From an uncultured Algibacter sp. (GTDB lineage: Bacteria; Bacteroidota; Bacteroidia; Flavobacteriales; Flavobacteriaceae): a DNA stretch of 64,000 nt. The translations under genes and the position numbers were made by a program. Shown in pieces: positions 56,022 to 64,000 of this stretch. Positions within the stretch are counted from its first letter, which is position 1. Every line of letters starts with the position of its first letter. Where the stretch lies: the NCBI RefSeq assembly GCF_947495925.1, contig NZ_CANMAU010000001.1, positions 1 to 64,000 of the forward strand, written 5' to 3'. The notes beneath the pieces are model-generated. The model was not told the DNA's origin. It worked only from the letters and a program-made list of their open reading frames with translations, and searched no databases.

Positions 56022-56756
56022 ATGGAAAATCAAACACAAATATTCGGAATAAGAGCCATTATTGAGGCCGTTAATTCAGGAAAAACCATAGATAAAGTAT
56101 TTCTTCAAAAGGGGCTAAAAGGCGATCTATTTTCAGAACTTGAATCCTTGGTAAACAAAAAATCCATTAACAAGTCTTATGTGCCTATTGAAAAATTAAA
56201 CCGCCTAACTAACAAAAATCACCAAGGGGCAGTTGCTCAAATATCTCCTATTGAATTTTTTGACATGGAGAATTTAGTTATGAATGTTATAGAATCTGGT
56301 AAAACGCCATTATTTCTACTATTAGATCAATTAAGCGATGTTAGAAATTTTGGTGCCATTATTAGAACTGCCGAATGCACAGGCGTTGATGGTATTATTG
56401 TGCAAAAAAAAGGTGGAGCTCCTGTTAATGGAGACACTATAAAAACAAGTGCCGGAGCAGTATTTAAAATTCCCATTTGCAAAGTTGACCACATAAAAGA
56501 TGCTGTATTTTTCATGCAAGCATCAGGTATCAAAGTTATTTCTGCTACAGAAAAAACGACCAACACTATTTACGATGTGTCATTTACCGAGCCTTGCGCT
56601 ATTGTTATGGGTTCTGAAGGCCGCGGAATTAACCCATCTATCATTAAAGTTTCGGATGCAAGAGCAAAACTCCCATTACTTGGTGAGATTGAATCTTTGA
56701 ATGTATCTGTAGCTTGTGGTGCTTTTTTATATGAAGTGGTAAGGCAAAGGCGTTAA
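56022..56756 (+). CDS. rlmB: 23S rRNA (guanosine-2'-O-)-methyltransferase, TrmH/RlmB family
   Basis: This SPOUT-class methyltransferase of 244 residues probably modifies G2251 of 23S rRNA. The N-terminal substrate-binding domain starts IFGIRAIIEAVNSGKTIDKVFLQKG. The catalytic part has DQLSDVRNFGAIIRTAECTGVDGI and the knot motifs AIVMGSEGRGINPSIIKVSD and LPLLGEIESLNVSVACGAFLYEVVRQR. Its TAA stop shares the TTAA with the stop of the opposing rhomboid gene. Confidence 0.92.
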   Translation: MENQTQIFGIRAIIEAVNSGKTIDKVFLQKGLKGDLFSELESLVNKKSINKSYVPIEKLNRLTNKNHQGAVAQISPIEFFDMENLVMNVIESGKTPLFLLLDQLSDVRNFGAIIRTAECTGVDGIIVQKKGGAPVNGDTIKTSAGAVFKIPICKVDHIKDAVFFMQASGIKVISATEKTTNTIYDVSFTEPCAIVMGSEGRGINPSIIKVSDARAKLPLLGEIESLNVSVACGAFLYEVVRQRR

Positions 56757-57475
56757 TCTGATTTATTTTCTTTGTAGGTATAATTAACTACTGAAGACTC
56801 CTTGTCTTCCTCTATATTTTCTATAAAATTCCCATTTTCATCAAAATGTTTTAGGAACGGATCATCCTCTTCATTATAGTTTTCTTGTTCCCAAACATAT
56901 TTCTTAGGTTTTGCAATTTCCTTTCTAAAAAACAAAGCGAATACCAACCCTGTAATTAATCCTGAAAGATGACCCTCCCAAGAAATTCCTTTTTCAATAG
57001 GTAATGTATACCAAATCATACTGCCATACATAAAAACCACTACAAGAGATAATGCAATAAGCCTATAATATTTAGCAAAAACACCCTTAAAAAAAGTGAA
57101 ACTAACCAAAACATAAATAAGGCCACTAGCACCGATATGATACGATGGTCTGCCAATACACCATGTAAAAAAACCAGAAAACAGAATACCAAGCAAGATA
57201 ACTTTCCAGGCAATAGGCCTGTAAAAATAAAACAATGCCATTGAGAGCACTAATAATGGCATCGTATTATGATAAATATGCTCTATATCACCATGAAAAA
57301 AGGGACTTACCATAATTCCTCTTAGGCCTTCTAATGTATGAGGGTAAATTCCGTATTTACCAAAGTTATAACCAAAACGCACTTCAAACCAAAATACCAA
57401 CCAAATAATAAGCACAAAGAAAACAGGGTAAGCCACCACTCCTGTTGAAAACCTAAATTGACTGCTATTATCCAT
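56753..57475 (-). CDS. rhomboid-family intramembrane serine protease
   Basis: The 240-residue membrane protein has about six hydrophobic segments. The catalytic Ser is in HIGASGLIYV (GxSG) and the catalytic His in WEGHLSGLITG. HGDIEHIYHNTMPLLVL is the usual early loop. The last 55 residues are a soluble acidic tail (EEDDPFLKHFDENGNFIENIEEDKE) outside the membrane domain. It probably cleaves membrane proteins within the bilayer; no target is indicated. The stop codon overlaps that of rlmB, so the two convergent genes have no space for a terminator. Confidence 0.9.
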   Translation of the reverse strand: MDNSSQFRFSTGVVAYPVFFVLIIWLVFWFEVRFGYNFGKYGIYPHTLEGLRGIMVSPFFHGDIEHIYHNTMPLLVLSMALFYFYRPIAWKVILLGILFSGFFTWCIGRPSYHIGASGLIYVLVSFTFFKGVFAKYYRLIALSLVVVFMYGSMIWYTLPIEKGISWEGHLSGLITGLVFALFFRKEIAKPKKYVWEQENYNEEDDPFLKHFDENGNFIENIEEDKESSVVNYTYKENKSD

Positions 57476-57667
57476 TAAATTAAATATAACAAATTCTTAA
57501 CCAACATAAACTTAAATGCTAAATTGTCAGACATTGAGGGTAAGTGATAAAATAGCTTGTTTGAAATCCTTTTATTTTTCACGAAAAGAAATAGTACTAG
57601 AAGGAGTACCATATTTTTCTGAAATGTAGCCCTAAAAACTTAAATAAATTACATTAATTTTACAGTT

Positions 57668-58951
57668 ATGAATGCCAATGAACCTTTAGCCGAACGCCTT
57701 AGACCAAAAAACCTGAAAGACTATGTCAGTCAGAATCATTTGATAGGTAAAAATGGTTCATTAACCCAACATATTCAGCATGGCTTAATTCCATCAATGA
57801 TATTCTGGGGTCCTCCAGGAACTGGTAAAACTACTTTGGCTAATATTATAGCAACAGAGTCTCAACGTCCTTTTTATTCCTTAAGTGCTATAAATTCAGG
57901 GGTAAAAGATATTAGAGACGTTATTGAAAAAGCCAAACAAAGTGGTGGCTTATTTACCACCAAAAACCCTATTTTGTTTATAGATGAGATTCATAGATTT
58001 AGTAAATCTCAACAGGATTCACTTTTACAAGCGGTGGAAAAAGGTTGGATTACTTTAATAGGAGCCACCACTGAAAACCCAAGTTTTGAAGTTATACCGG
58101 CTCTTTTATCGCGCTGTCAAGTCTACATACTCAATGCTTTTAATAAACAAGATCTAGAAACCCTATTAAAAAGAGCAATCACCACTGATGACCTACTGTC
58201 CAGAAAAAAAATCACTCTCAAGGAAACTGCTGCATTACTAAAAATATCAGGAGGAGATGCCAGAAAATTGCTTAACATATTCGAACTCATTGTCAACACC
58301 TTTGATAGTGAAGTAATTGAAATTACGAATGCAGTTGTACTTCAAAAAGTTCAGAATAATACCGTTCGTTATGACAAAACAGGAGACCAACATTATGATA
58401 TTATTTCTGCATTTATAAAATCTATTCGTGGTAGCGATCCTAATGGAGCCGTTTATTGGTTGGCACGCATGATAGAAGGCGGCGAAGATGTTAAATTTAT
58501 AGCCCGCAGATTGTTAATCTCGGCGAGCGAAGATATAGGTAATGCAAACCCTACGGCCTTAGTAATTGCTAATAACACGTTTCAAGCAGTTTCCACAATT
58601 GGATATCCAGAATCAAGAATTATACTGAGTCAATGTGCAACATATTTGGCTTGCTCACCTAAAAGCAATGCCTCTTATATGGCTATTGGTAATGCACAAA
58701 AATTAGTTCGAGAAACTGGAGATTTAAGTGTGCCTCTTGAAATACGAAATGCCCCCACTAAACTCATGAAAGAACTAGGGTATGGTGACAATTATAAATA
58801 TGCTCATAACTACAACAACAATTTTGCAGATCAGGAATTTCTACCAGATGAAATAAAAAACACAAAGTTTTATGAGCCAGGAAACAATTCTAGAGAAAAT
58901 GCACACCGAGAGTTTTTAAAGCAACGTTGGAAAGACAAATATAATTACTGA
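57668..58951 (+). CDS. rarA: replication-associated recombination protein A (MgsA/RarA ATPase)
   Basis: This AAA+ ATPase acts at stalled replication forks. The 427-residue protein has [24 protein letters not shown], Walker [10 protein letters not shown], Walker [17 protein letters not shown], sensor region [19 protein letters not shown], and the C-terminal tetramerisation/MgsA domain [41 protein letters not shown]. It stands alone, divergent from the rhomboid gene. Confidence 0.97.
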   Translation: MNANEPLAERLRPKNLKDYVSQNHLIGKNGSLTQHIQHGLIPSMIFWGPPGTGKTTLANIIATESQRPFYSLSAINSGVKDIRDVIEKAKQSGGLFTTKNPILFIDEIHRFSKSQQDSLLQAVEKGWITLIGATTENPSFEVIPALLSRCQVYILNAFNKQDLETLLKRAITTDDLLSRKKITLKETAALLKISGGDARKLLNIFELIVNTFDSEVIEITNAVVLQKVQNNTVRYDKTGDQHYDIISAFIKSIRGSDPNGAVYWLARMIEGGEDVKFIARRLLISASEDIGNANPTALVIANNTFQAVSTIGYPESRIILSQCATYLACSPKSNASYMAIGNAQKLVRETGDLSVPLEIRNAPTKLMKELGYGDNYKYAHNYNNNFADQEFLPDEIKNTKFYEPGNNSRENAHREFLKQRWKDKYNY

Positions 58952-59047
58952 ACGTTTAATCTCTTACCTTCAATTTATTTCAGATTTGAATTAGCCGAGA
59001 ATATCTAAAACACTACTCTAACTACAAAACAATATCTTAAATCAGCC

Positions 59048-59941
59048 TTAAAACTTAATATTTAAAGTTTTTTGTTTTAACACATTGTTTTCATAATACT
59101 CAACCACCCAATCATCACCTATCTTAAAAACTACAGCACTTTTACCTTCTACTAAAAACACATTTTCAAGGTTTGTTTTTTTTACTTTATAAACCACCTT
59201 TGGTGAACTATCAACTAGCTGATATCCATTTTCAATTTTTTGAGCATACAGCACACTATCTAAGACTTTCTTCGAATTTTCCTCCACGGTTTCATTAACA
59301 GGCTTTGGAGTTTCTTTAGCTACCACAGCCGTTGTTGCCACAACCGCAGGAACAGCTAATGAAGCATTAGATGAATTCTCACTAACTTTACTAGCTCCAA
59401 CCTCTTTTTCACTTTCCAATTCTTGAATCTGTTGTTTTAATTGCTTGATTTCCTCTGACTCACTTTTTACAACTGCCGTAGCACCTAAGCCTATGACACC
59501 ATCATCTGGTCTATACGAATAATTAACAGTTTCAAAAGACTTAAAAGCTTCACGCAGCGCTTTATTATAAGCTATTTTAAATTCTTTTTCCCTACTTATT
59601 CCTAGTACCGACTCATAAACTAGCTTACCATTACAATCCTTAAGTACAACTTTTAACTTAGTTGTAAACATGCTTGAATCCTTAATAACATCAGAATCTA
59701 ATGCTAAACACCTATTAAAATTCAAATCTTCGGGATAATCAGTTCCTTCCATAATAGCTTCAAAACCGTACTTCTCAAATAGAAATTGAGTTAGGGAATT
59801 CAATTGATATTGATCATTCTCTTTCAAAAAATCATACTTATTAGGAACAATCACATATTTATAATTGTTAATACTTTTTTGAGCAAAGACAGAAGAGATT
59901 AGAATACATGTAATTAGTGAAGAAAAAAATTTAGTTCTCAT
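59048..59941 (-). CDS. secreted protein with central coiled coil, unrecognised family
   Basis: The 297-residue protein has a signal peptide (LITCILISSVFAQ), an N-terminal alpha/beta domain (about 25-150, with YVIVPNKYDFLKENDQYQLNSLTQFLFEKYGF), a short coiled coil (SEEIKQLKQQIQELESEKE, about 163-182), and an Ala/Val-rich linker (ALAVPAVVATTAVVAKE). A small C-terminal domain ends ENNVLKQKTLNIKF. No catalytic motif is visible. Its start overlaps the end of the DUF5723 gene by 11 bases, so the two are translationally coupled. It probably works with that outer-membrane protein. Confidence 0.55.
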   Translation of the reverse strand: MRTKFFSSLITCILISSVFAQKSINNYKYVIVPNKYDFLKENDQYQLNSLTQFLFEKYGFEAIMEGTDYPEDLNFNRCLALDSDVIKDSSMFTTKLKVVLKDCNGKLVYESVLGISREKEFKIAYNKALREAFKSFETVNYSYRPDDGVIGLGATAVVKSESEEIKQLKQQIQELESEKEVGASKVSENSSNASLAVPAVVATTAVVAKETPKPVNETVEENSKKVLDSVLYAQKIENGYQLVDSSPKVVYKVKKTNLENVFLVEGKSAVVFKIGDDWVVEYYENNVLKQKTLNIKF

Positions 59942-61349
59942 TTTTTTTAAAAATATAGTTAAACCCTAGTTGTAAAGATACTCCTTCTGCATCATATATG
60001 TTTTTATATTGGATAAAATTATCTGCCATTGCATAAAAATTCATTCTTCCAATATGCGCTGACAACCCAATGCCCAAATTATAAAAAGAGTATGAATCTA
60101 TAGTGTAAGTTGCTTTTAATCTTAATCCTTTAAACAGATATCTATAATAATAAGTTGTTAATGCTAATTGGGGTCGTCTTGGTCTATTAACAGCATATAA
60201 TTGAACCCCTGTAGCGTTTAAATAACCTAACTCCTCCTTGATGCAATTACAGTCCTCTTCTTTTTTTTCGCCGAACGCATAGTTTAAGGATGCATTCAGC
60301 TTAATTGGCCTCCAGGTTGTATAGCTTTTATTAGTAACGTCAATATTAAATAACTCTTCAAAGTCCTCTTCAATTTCACTCCAATAATCATCTGCCGTTT
60401 CACTACCGTTAGATTCTGGAAAAATTGGATTAATTCCTTCAAATACATAATCCCCTTTGAGTTCATGATTTTCAACATCTTTACTGTGGTGAATAAAACC
60501 AATATCTAACAAACTACCATCTACTGTCCATTGTTTGGTTATGTTATAACTAAACCCAACATCAAACCCTAATCCAAGGTTACCTCCAAATAATACCCGG
60601 TTAGCAATTGTTTTTATTGCGCCCTCCGAATCTGAATTTTGATCATCATCTAAACTAGCTATTCCTGACGTTCTCAGTTTAAGGTTTAAATCAAAAATAT
60701 GATCATAAACATTATCATTGCCAGGCACAGTAACAAACCTGCCTTTATTTCTAGTTGAATTTACATTAACTATACTTGAATAAATTTTTCCTCTAAAGCC
60801 GTAATTAAGTTTGCTGTTTACTTTCTTATTATAACCCATATGAAAAACAGATATAACTTCAGCACTTAGGCTAAAATCACTCAAATCGAACACCTTATTT
60901 ATATTATTCTGATTACCTTCTAGAGCTAAAATGGCATAATCTTGCGGAAAATAATTAATCATATCTAATTCCTGATACAACCCAAAACTGAGATATTCAT
61001 TTTTTTCATAGCTACTTCCAAAGGCAAACCCTGCGGAAAACAGATCCAATTGTTGATTAAAACTTATATAATCATTATCATTCATGCTATTAACTGCATT
61101 ACGAAGTTTGGTGTTGAAATTAACACCATCATTGGCAAAAACATCATATACCGTTGCCCCAGTAGTTCCACCATTAACATGAATATGAGATAGTAGTGGC
61201 ACCCCAATATAGCCTTTATTACCAACCTTACCCCCAGGATTAAGTATTAAAGATTGAGGGATTTCTAAAAACCCATAAACGATTTGTTTGTTCTGAGAAA
61301 AAGAAACAAACCATAATAAAAATAGTATTAAAGTGCTTCTAATTTTCAT
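59931..61349 (-). CDS. DUF5723 family outer-membrane beta-barrel protein
   Basis: The 472-residue protein has a signal peptide ending VSFSQ and an extended beta-strand pattern. It matches DUF5723: GFLEIPQSLILNPGG near the start, then LSFGLYQELDMINYFPQDY, GFDVGFSYNITKQWTVDGSLLDIGFI, and a last strand VSLQLGFNYIF. This resembles the PorP/FadL-like barrels of Bacteroidota. Its start overlaps the lipoprotein gene stop by four bases and its end overlaps the coiled-coil gene by 11, so the three form a tight cassette. The function is unknown. Confidence 0.72.
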   Translation of the reverse strand: MKIRSTLILFLLWFVSFSQNKQIVYGFLEIPQSLILNPGGKVGNKGYIGVPLLSHIHVNGGTTGATVYDVFANDGVNFNTKLRNAVNSMNDNDYISFNQQLDLFSAGFAFGSSYEKNEYLSFGLYQELDMINYFPQDYAILALEGNQNNINKVFDLSDFSLSAEVISVFHMGYNKKVNSKLNYGFRGKIYSSIVNVNSTRNKGRFVTVPGNDNVYDHIFDLNLKLRTSGIASLDDDQNSDSEGAIKTIANRVLFGGNLGLGFDVGFSYNITKQWTVDGSLLDIGFIHHSKDVENHELKGDYVFEGINPIFPESNGSETADDYWSEIEEDFEELFNIDVTNKSYTTWRPIKLNASLNYAFGEKKEEDCNCIKEELGYLNATGVQLYAVNRPRRPQLALTTYYYRYLFKGLRLKATYTIDSYSFYNLGIGLSAHIGRMNFYAMADNFIQYKNIYDAEGVSLQLGFNYIFKKNEN

Positions 61350-61909
61350 AATGCATCTTCAATTTCAAAATAAAAAACAGCTTTTGATTTTAATTGAATG
61401 GAGCCAGGGGTATCCTCATTTATAGTAGGCCCGGGTAATAACCTGTAAGTAAATAAAATGAAACTCGTGTTTTTAAGAGCTTGGAGGGAATCATCTTCAA
61501 ATGTTTCAATATGTGATGAAAGTACATCTTCTCCTGTTTGAGAAGCCTCTTGAATAACTGTAAATGTATGTTGCAATTGATTGGCTACATCGAGCATATC
61601 TACACGTAATTCAAATCTTCTATTTATAGAATTTATAGTTTCAAAATCAAACTCCGCCTTAACTAAATTATCTAAAATAAAATCATCATCAAAAAATTCA
61701 ATGAAAACAAAGTCTTGAATAATTTCAATTTCGACACCCGAGTCCAAAAATGATGGAGCTGGTTCGTCAAAAAACACCAGACTTGATTCTATTACTGGAG
61801 TAAACACATAGTCCCTAGCTTGTTCAAAGTCCACATCTTTAGCACAAGAACCGAATATTATTAAAATATACAAAACATAGATTATCTTACTCAGGGCTTT
61901 TCTTATCAT
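61346..61909 (-). CDS. small lipoprotein, unrecognised family
   Basis: The 187-residue protein has a lipoprotein signal ending in IIFGSC (Cys near 22). The rest is acidic and beta-rich (VFIEFFDDDFILDNLVKAEFDFETINSINRRFELRVDMLD), as in a small beta-sandwich. It is not assigned to a family. The ATG of the DUF5723 gene overlaps its stop codon (4 bases), which indicates translational coupling, and yjjG lies 27 bases upstream. It is probably the outer-membrane partner of the DUF5723 barrel. Confidence 0.6.
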   Translation of the reverse strand: MIRKALSKIIYVLYILIIFGSCAKDVDFEQARDYVFTPVIESSLVFFDEPAPSFLDSGVEIEIIQDFVFIEFFDDDFILDNLVKAEFDFETINSINRRFELRVDMLDVANQLQHTFTVIQEASQTGEDVLSSHIETFEDDSLQALKNTSFILFTYRLLPGPTINEDTPGSIQLKSKAVFYFEIEDAL

Positions 61910-61936
61910 AAAGAATCTTTAAATATTTTATGAAGA

Positions 61937-62626
61937 TTACAAATAAAATTTCAATTTAGTGAGCTCATTTATTTGTTTGACATCTTTATCAATTCCAATA
62001 CCTTTAGCATCAAAAAGAATGACATCCATTCCTATGTTTTTAGCACCTAAAATATCAGCTTCATAACTATCTCCAATCATAACGCTTTCATTTACGTTTG
62101 CGTATGCGCTTTCTATAGCATAATTAAATATCTTAGGATTAGGTTTTTTAACACCAACCATTTCAGAATTAGTTACTGTTTTAAAATACTTAATAATATT
62201 TGACAGAACTAATTTTTTATGTTGCACCTCATCAAAACCATTCGTAATGATATGCAAATTATAGTTCAAACTCAAATAATCAAGAACATCGCACGTATTA
62301 TCAAACAAATAATTAAAGGAGGTTAAGTGATTTATATAATCATCTGAAAGCTTATAAATTATATGTTCATCTATTTTAAAATCAATAGCTTGAAACGTTT
62401 CATTGAGTCGAACAAATCGTAACTCTTCTTTTCCTATTTGTTCTTCCCTATAAAGTTTCCAATATTTAAGATTAATAGGTTCGTAGTGAGAAATAAACTC
62501 TTGTAGAGGTATTTCTAAATTATTTATTTTAAAAATCTTTTCAAAAGCTAGAGCAGAATTTTTATCGAAATCCCAAAGTGTATGATCTAAGTCAAAAAAA
62601 ACATCTTTTATATTTTTAAGCTTCAT
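61937..62626 (-). CDS. yjjG: YjjG-family noncanonical pyrimidine nucleotidase (HAD)
   Basis: This HAD phosphatase of 229 residues is similar to E. coli YjjG, which removes phosphate from noncanonical pyrimidine nucleotides. Motif I is DVFFDLDHTLWDFDKNS (nucleophile Asp in DLDHT), motif II is IITNGFD, the Lys is in VGVKKPNPKIF, and motif IV is MIGDSYEADILGAKNIGMDVILFD. The helical cap lies between motifs I and II. It overlaps the end of the upstream deacetylase-like gene by 11 bases. The substrate assignment is inferred from family similarity. Confidence 0.85.
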   Translation of the reverse strand: MKLKNIKDVFFDLDHTLWDFDKNSALAFEKIFKINNLEIPLQEFISHYEPINLKYWKLYREEQIGKEELRFVRLNETFQAIDFKIDEHIIYKLSDDYINHLTSFNYLFDNTCDVLDYLSLNYNLHIITNGFDEVQHKKLVLSNIIKYFKTVTNSEMVGVKKPNPKIFNYAIESAYANVNESVMIGDSYEADILGAKNIGMDVILFDAKGIGIDKDVKQINELTKLKFYL

Positions 62627-63917
62627 TAGCAGAATCTATAATTATATTAAATAATTCTTTAAACCCCTTCCATCTAACATCATCGTTGAAAGTGTAATTA
62701 TGAAAAAGAGGAATAAAAGTACCATTAACTTTTTTAACCGCCTCTATTATTTCATTCATAACTTTCTTCTTATCAAGAAGTGATTTGTGCATTAATAAGG
62801 CATTATCCATAACCTGATATGGAAATACCACTAATGGAGTTTGCACCTCATAATCTAAATCGTAAAACAAAAAAGGTGTACATGATCCAGCTCTAAATCC
62901 AATCTGATTTACATAACCCATGGTATAATCTTCCTGAATTTCTAATGAAATAAGGTTTCTATACGAATCTGGTAAATTAAGCTTTGAGAAAGACTGTCGT
63001 GAGGCTCTTAAATTCGTATTCAATATGTCTTCAATTTTAATTTTCTCTTTTTTTAGAATAGCCTCGTCTTCAATCGCAAGAAAAGAAATTTTAAGACCTA
63101 CTTTACAATAGTCTGCAACATGCTTAATAAGTGAAACATACTTTTTCTTATTCGGGTTTATGCCTTTATCATAAGTAGAATAATCTCCAATTAAAAAAAA
63201 CAAAAGAAATTTAAACTTAGACACTTTCTGCCTATTTATAATATATTTAAATGTATCATCTGGGTCATGTTTAAAGCCAAGCAAGACCGCAAACCTAAAA
63301 TACAAGTTTTTAATTCTCAATCTAAATAAATCAAGAAATATACCTCCAAAAGACCGCATCAATCCCTTCAACTTATAATTATACGGGCTTGGTACATCAA
63401 TAATAGGAACAACGTTGTATTGTCTTTGAGGGAATTCAAACTCTGGAAATTGTTTTTGTAACGCTTCTTTAAACTTGTAAGCCCAAATATCAACAACAGG
63501 TTGTTTCAAAAAGCCTTCTTTAAAAGCTGAGCTTTCTTTTGCTGTAAAACGTCCATATTCATCCTTTACATGAGGCATATATTCCTCATATCTAGATAAC
63601 ATATAGAATGCTGCAGAAAAAATATCAAAAGGCATAGAGCTCTTTTCTCCAACATAAAAGAAACACTTAGTCTCATCCCATTTATGAACGTTAATCTCTA
63701 CATCACTTAAACCTTGCTCAAACAATATGTCGTGACTTTTTATAAAAAACTCATTCCCTAGTTGTTGTTTAGCGTATGACATTTTCAAGCCATCATGTGC
63801 TATAAATTCTTCAATTTTAGCAGTAAAACCAACCTTTACACCAAGTACTCTGGTACAAATATGTTTGAAAATATAATTTAATCTAGGTGATTTTTTATGT
63901 GTATAAACTAAAAGCAT
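62616..63917 (-). CDS. polysaccharide deacetylase-like protein (CE4-related)
   Basis: The 433-residue protein matches the CE4-like polysaccharide deacetylase family found next to radC in many Flavobacteriaceae. Visible parts include PFDIFSAAFYMLSRYEEYMPHVKDEYGRFTAKESSAFKEGF early, VVPIIDVPSPYNYK (with the Asp that starts the catalytic barrel), the central RASRQSFSKLNLPDSYRNL, and GTFIPLFHNYTFNDDVRW near the end, with a likely metal His. It overlaps the radC stop by one base (TAATG). No signal peptide; role in the envelope or polysaccharide metabolism is inferred. Confidence 0.7.
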   Translation of the reverse strand: MLLVYTHKKSPRLNYIFKHICTRVLGVKVGFTAKIEEFIAHDGLKMSYAKQQLGNEFFIKSHDILFEQGLSDVEINVHKWDETKCFFYVGEKSSMPFDIFSAAFYMLSRYEEYMPHVKDEYGRFTAKESSAFKEGFLKQPVVDIWAYKFKEALQKQFPEFEFPQRQYNVVPIIDVPSPYNYKLKGLMRSFGGIFLDLFRLRIKNLYFRFAVLLGFKHDPDDTFKYIINRQKVSKFKFLLFFLIGDYSTYDKGINPNKKKYVSLIKHVADYCKVGLKISFLAIEDEAILKKEKIKIEDILNTNLRASRQSFSKLNLPDSYRNLISLEIQEDYTMGYVNQIGFRAGSCTPFLFYDLDYEVQTPLVVFPYQVMDNALLMHKSLLDKKKVMNEIIEAVKKVNGTFIPLFHNYTFNDDVRWKGFKELFNIIIDSANEA

Positions 63918-64000
63918 TACAATAGGATTTTATCAGCAAAACTAAAATATGCTTTCTCGGTTATAATTAAATGATCAAGTACTTTTATGTCCATACTTAT
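63917..64000 (-). CDS. radC: RadC/JAB-domain protein, C-terminal end only (cut by window edge)
   Basis: The last 27 codons of a minus-strand gene are visible and end with TAA at 63917. The translated end ISMDIKVLDHLIITEKAYFSFADKILL matches the C-terminus of RadC-type JAB/MPN proteins (typically DIKVLDHLIIT...YSFAD). The stop overlaps the ATG of the deacetylase-like gene by one base, so the two are coupled. The rest lies beyond position 64000. Confidence 0.85.
   Translation of the reverse strand: MSMDIKVLDHLIITEKAYFSFADKILL

Overview
The window looks like a chromosomal segment of a low-GC member of the Flavobacteriaceae (phylum Bacteroidota), probably marine. The evidence is the two SusC/SusD pairs, a T9SS type A C-terminal sorting domain, promoters of the Bacteroidota type (TTG, about 19 bases, TAnnTTTG), the near-total lack of Shine-Dalgarno sequences, the C-terminally extended L17, and the gene order around the ribosomal protein cluster. 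I saw no tRNA or rRNA gene, insertion sequence, prophage or CRISPR array. The window is mostly core chromosome with outer-membrane and nutrient-uptake genes around it.

Layout. 1-753: gene-free. It holds three regularly spaced (138-139 bp) copies of a promoter-hairpin unit firing left out of the window, most likely towards an rRNA operon. 754-9976 (minus): a nutrient-uptake operon of susC, susD, a HExxH zinc metallohydrolase lipoprotein and a DUF4302 lipoprotein, followed by a Porin_10-type barrel with its own promoter. 10473-21519 (plus): rnhB, a beta-propeller lipoprotein, an OmpA protein, a TapB/DUF3108-like protein, a nucleoid-associated protein, a DUF1800/DUF1501 pair and a small lipoprotein. 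21530-23308: argS. 23729-25807: a TPR sensor kinase with no visible partner regulator. 25826-27686: two guanidino-group hydrolases (CtlX and a deiminase-like protein). 27827-31843: gltA, eno and carA. 31928-49221 (minus): the fused str-S10-spc-alpha ribosomal protein cluster, from rpsL to rplQ, with fusA, secY, infA and rpoA. The ORF track missed rpmJ and rpmD; both are added here. 49397-55866 (plus): an Omp85-type protein and a second susC/susD pair. 56022-58951: rlmB, a rhomboid protease and rarA. 59048-64000 (minus): a tightly overlapping run of radC (end only), a polysaccharide deacetylase-like gene, yjjG, a lipoprotein, a DUF5723 protein and a coiled-coil periplasmic protein.

How it works together. 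The ribosomal cluster starts at a near-perfect promoter before rpsL, has a terminator plus a new promoter between rpsK and rpsD, and ends at a strong terminator after rplQ. Between rpsJ and rplC lies a compact structured leader. It carries a full Shine-Dalgarno sequence in front of a 25-codon ORF, which is remarkable in a lineage that hardly uses SD pairing. The two Sus-type loci, the porin, OmpA and Omp85 proteins supply outer-membrane transport and assembly. CtlX plus its neighbour could form a short route from arginine to ornithine.

The best candidates for something new are the rpsJ-rplC leader with its SD-led ORF, the overlapping lipoprotein/DUF5723/coiled-coil envelope cassette, and the shared TATTTCATCGAAAAA element upstream of the DUF1800 gene and the sensor kinase gene.
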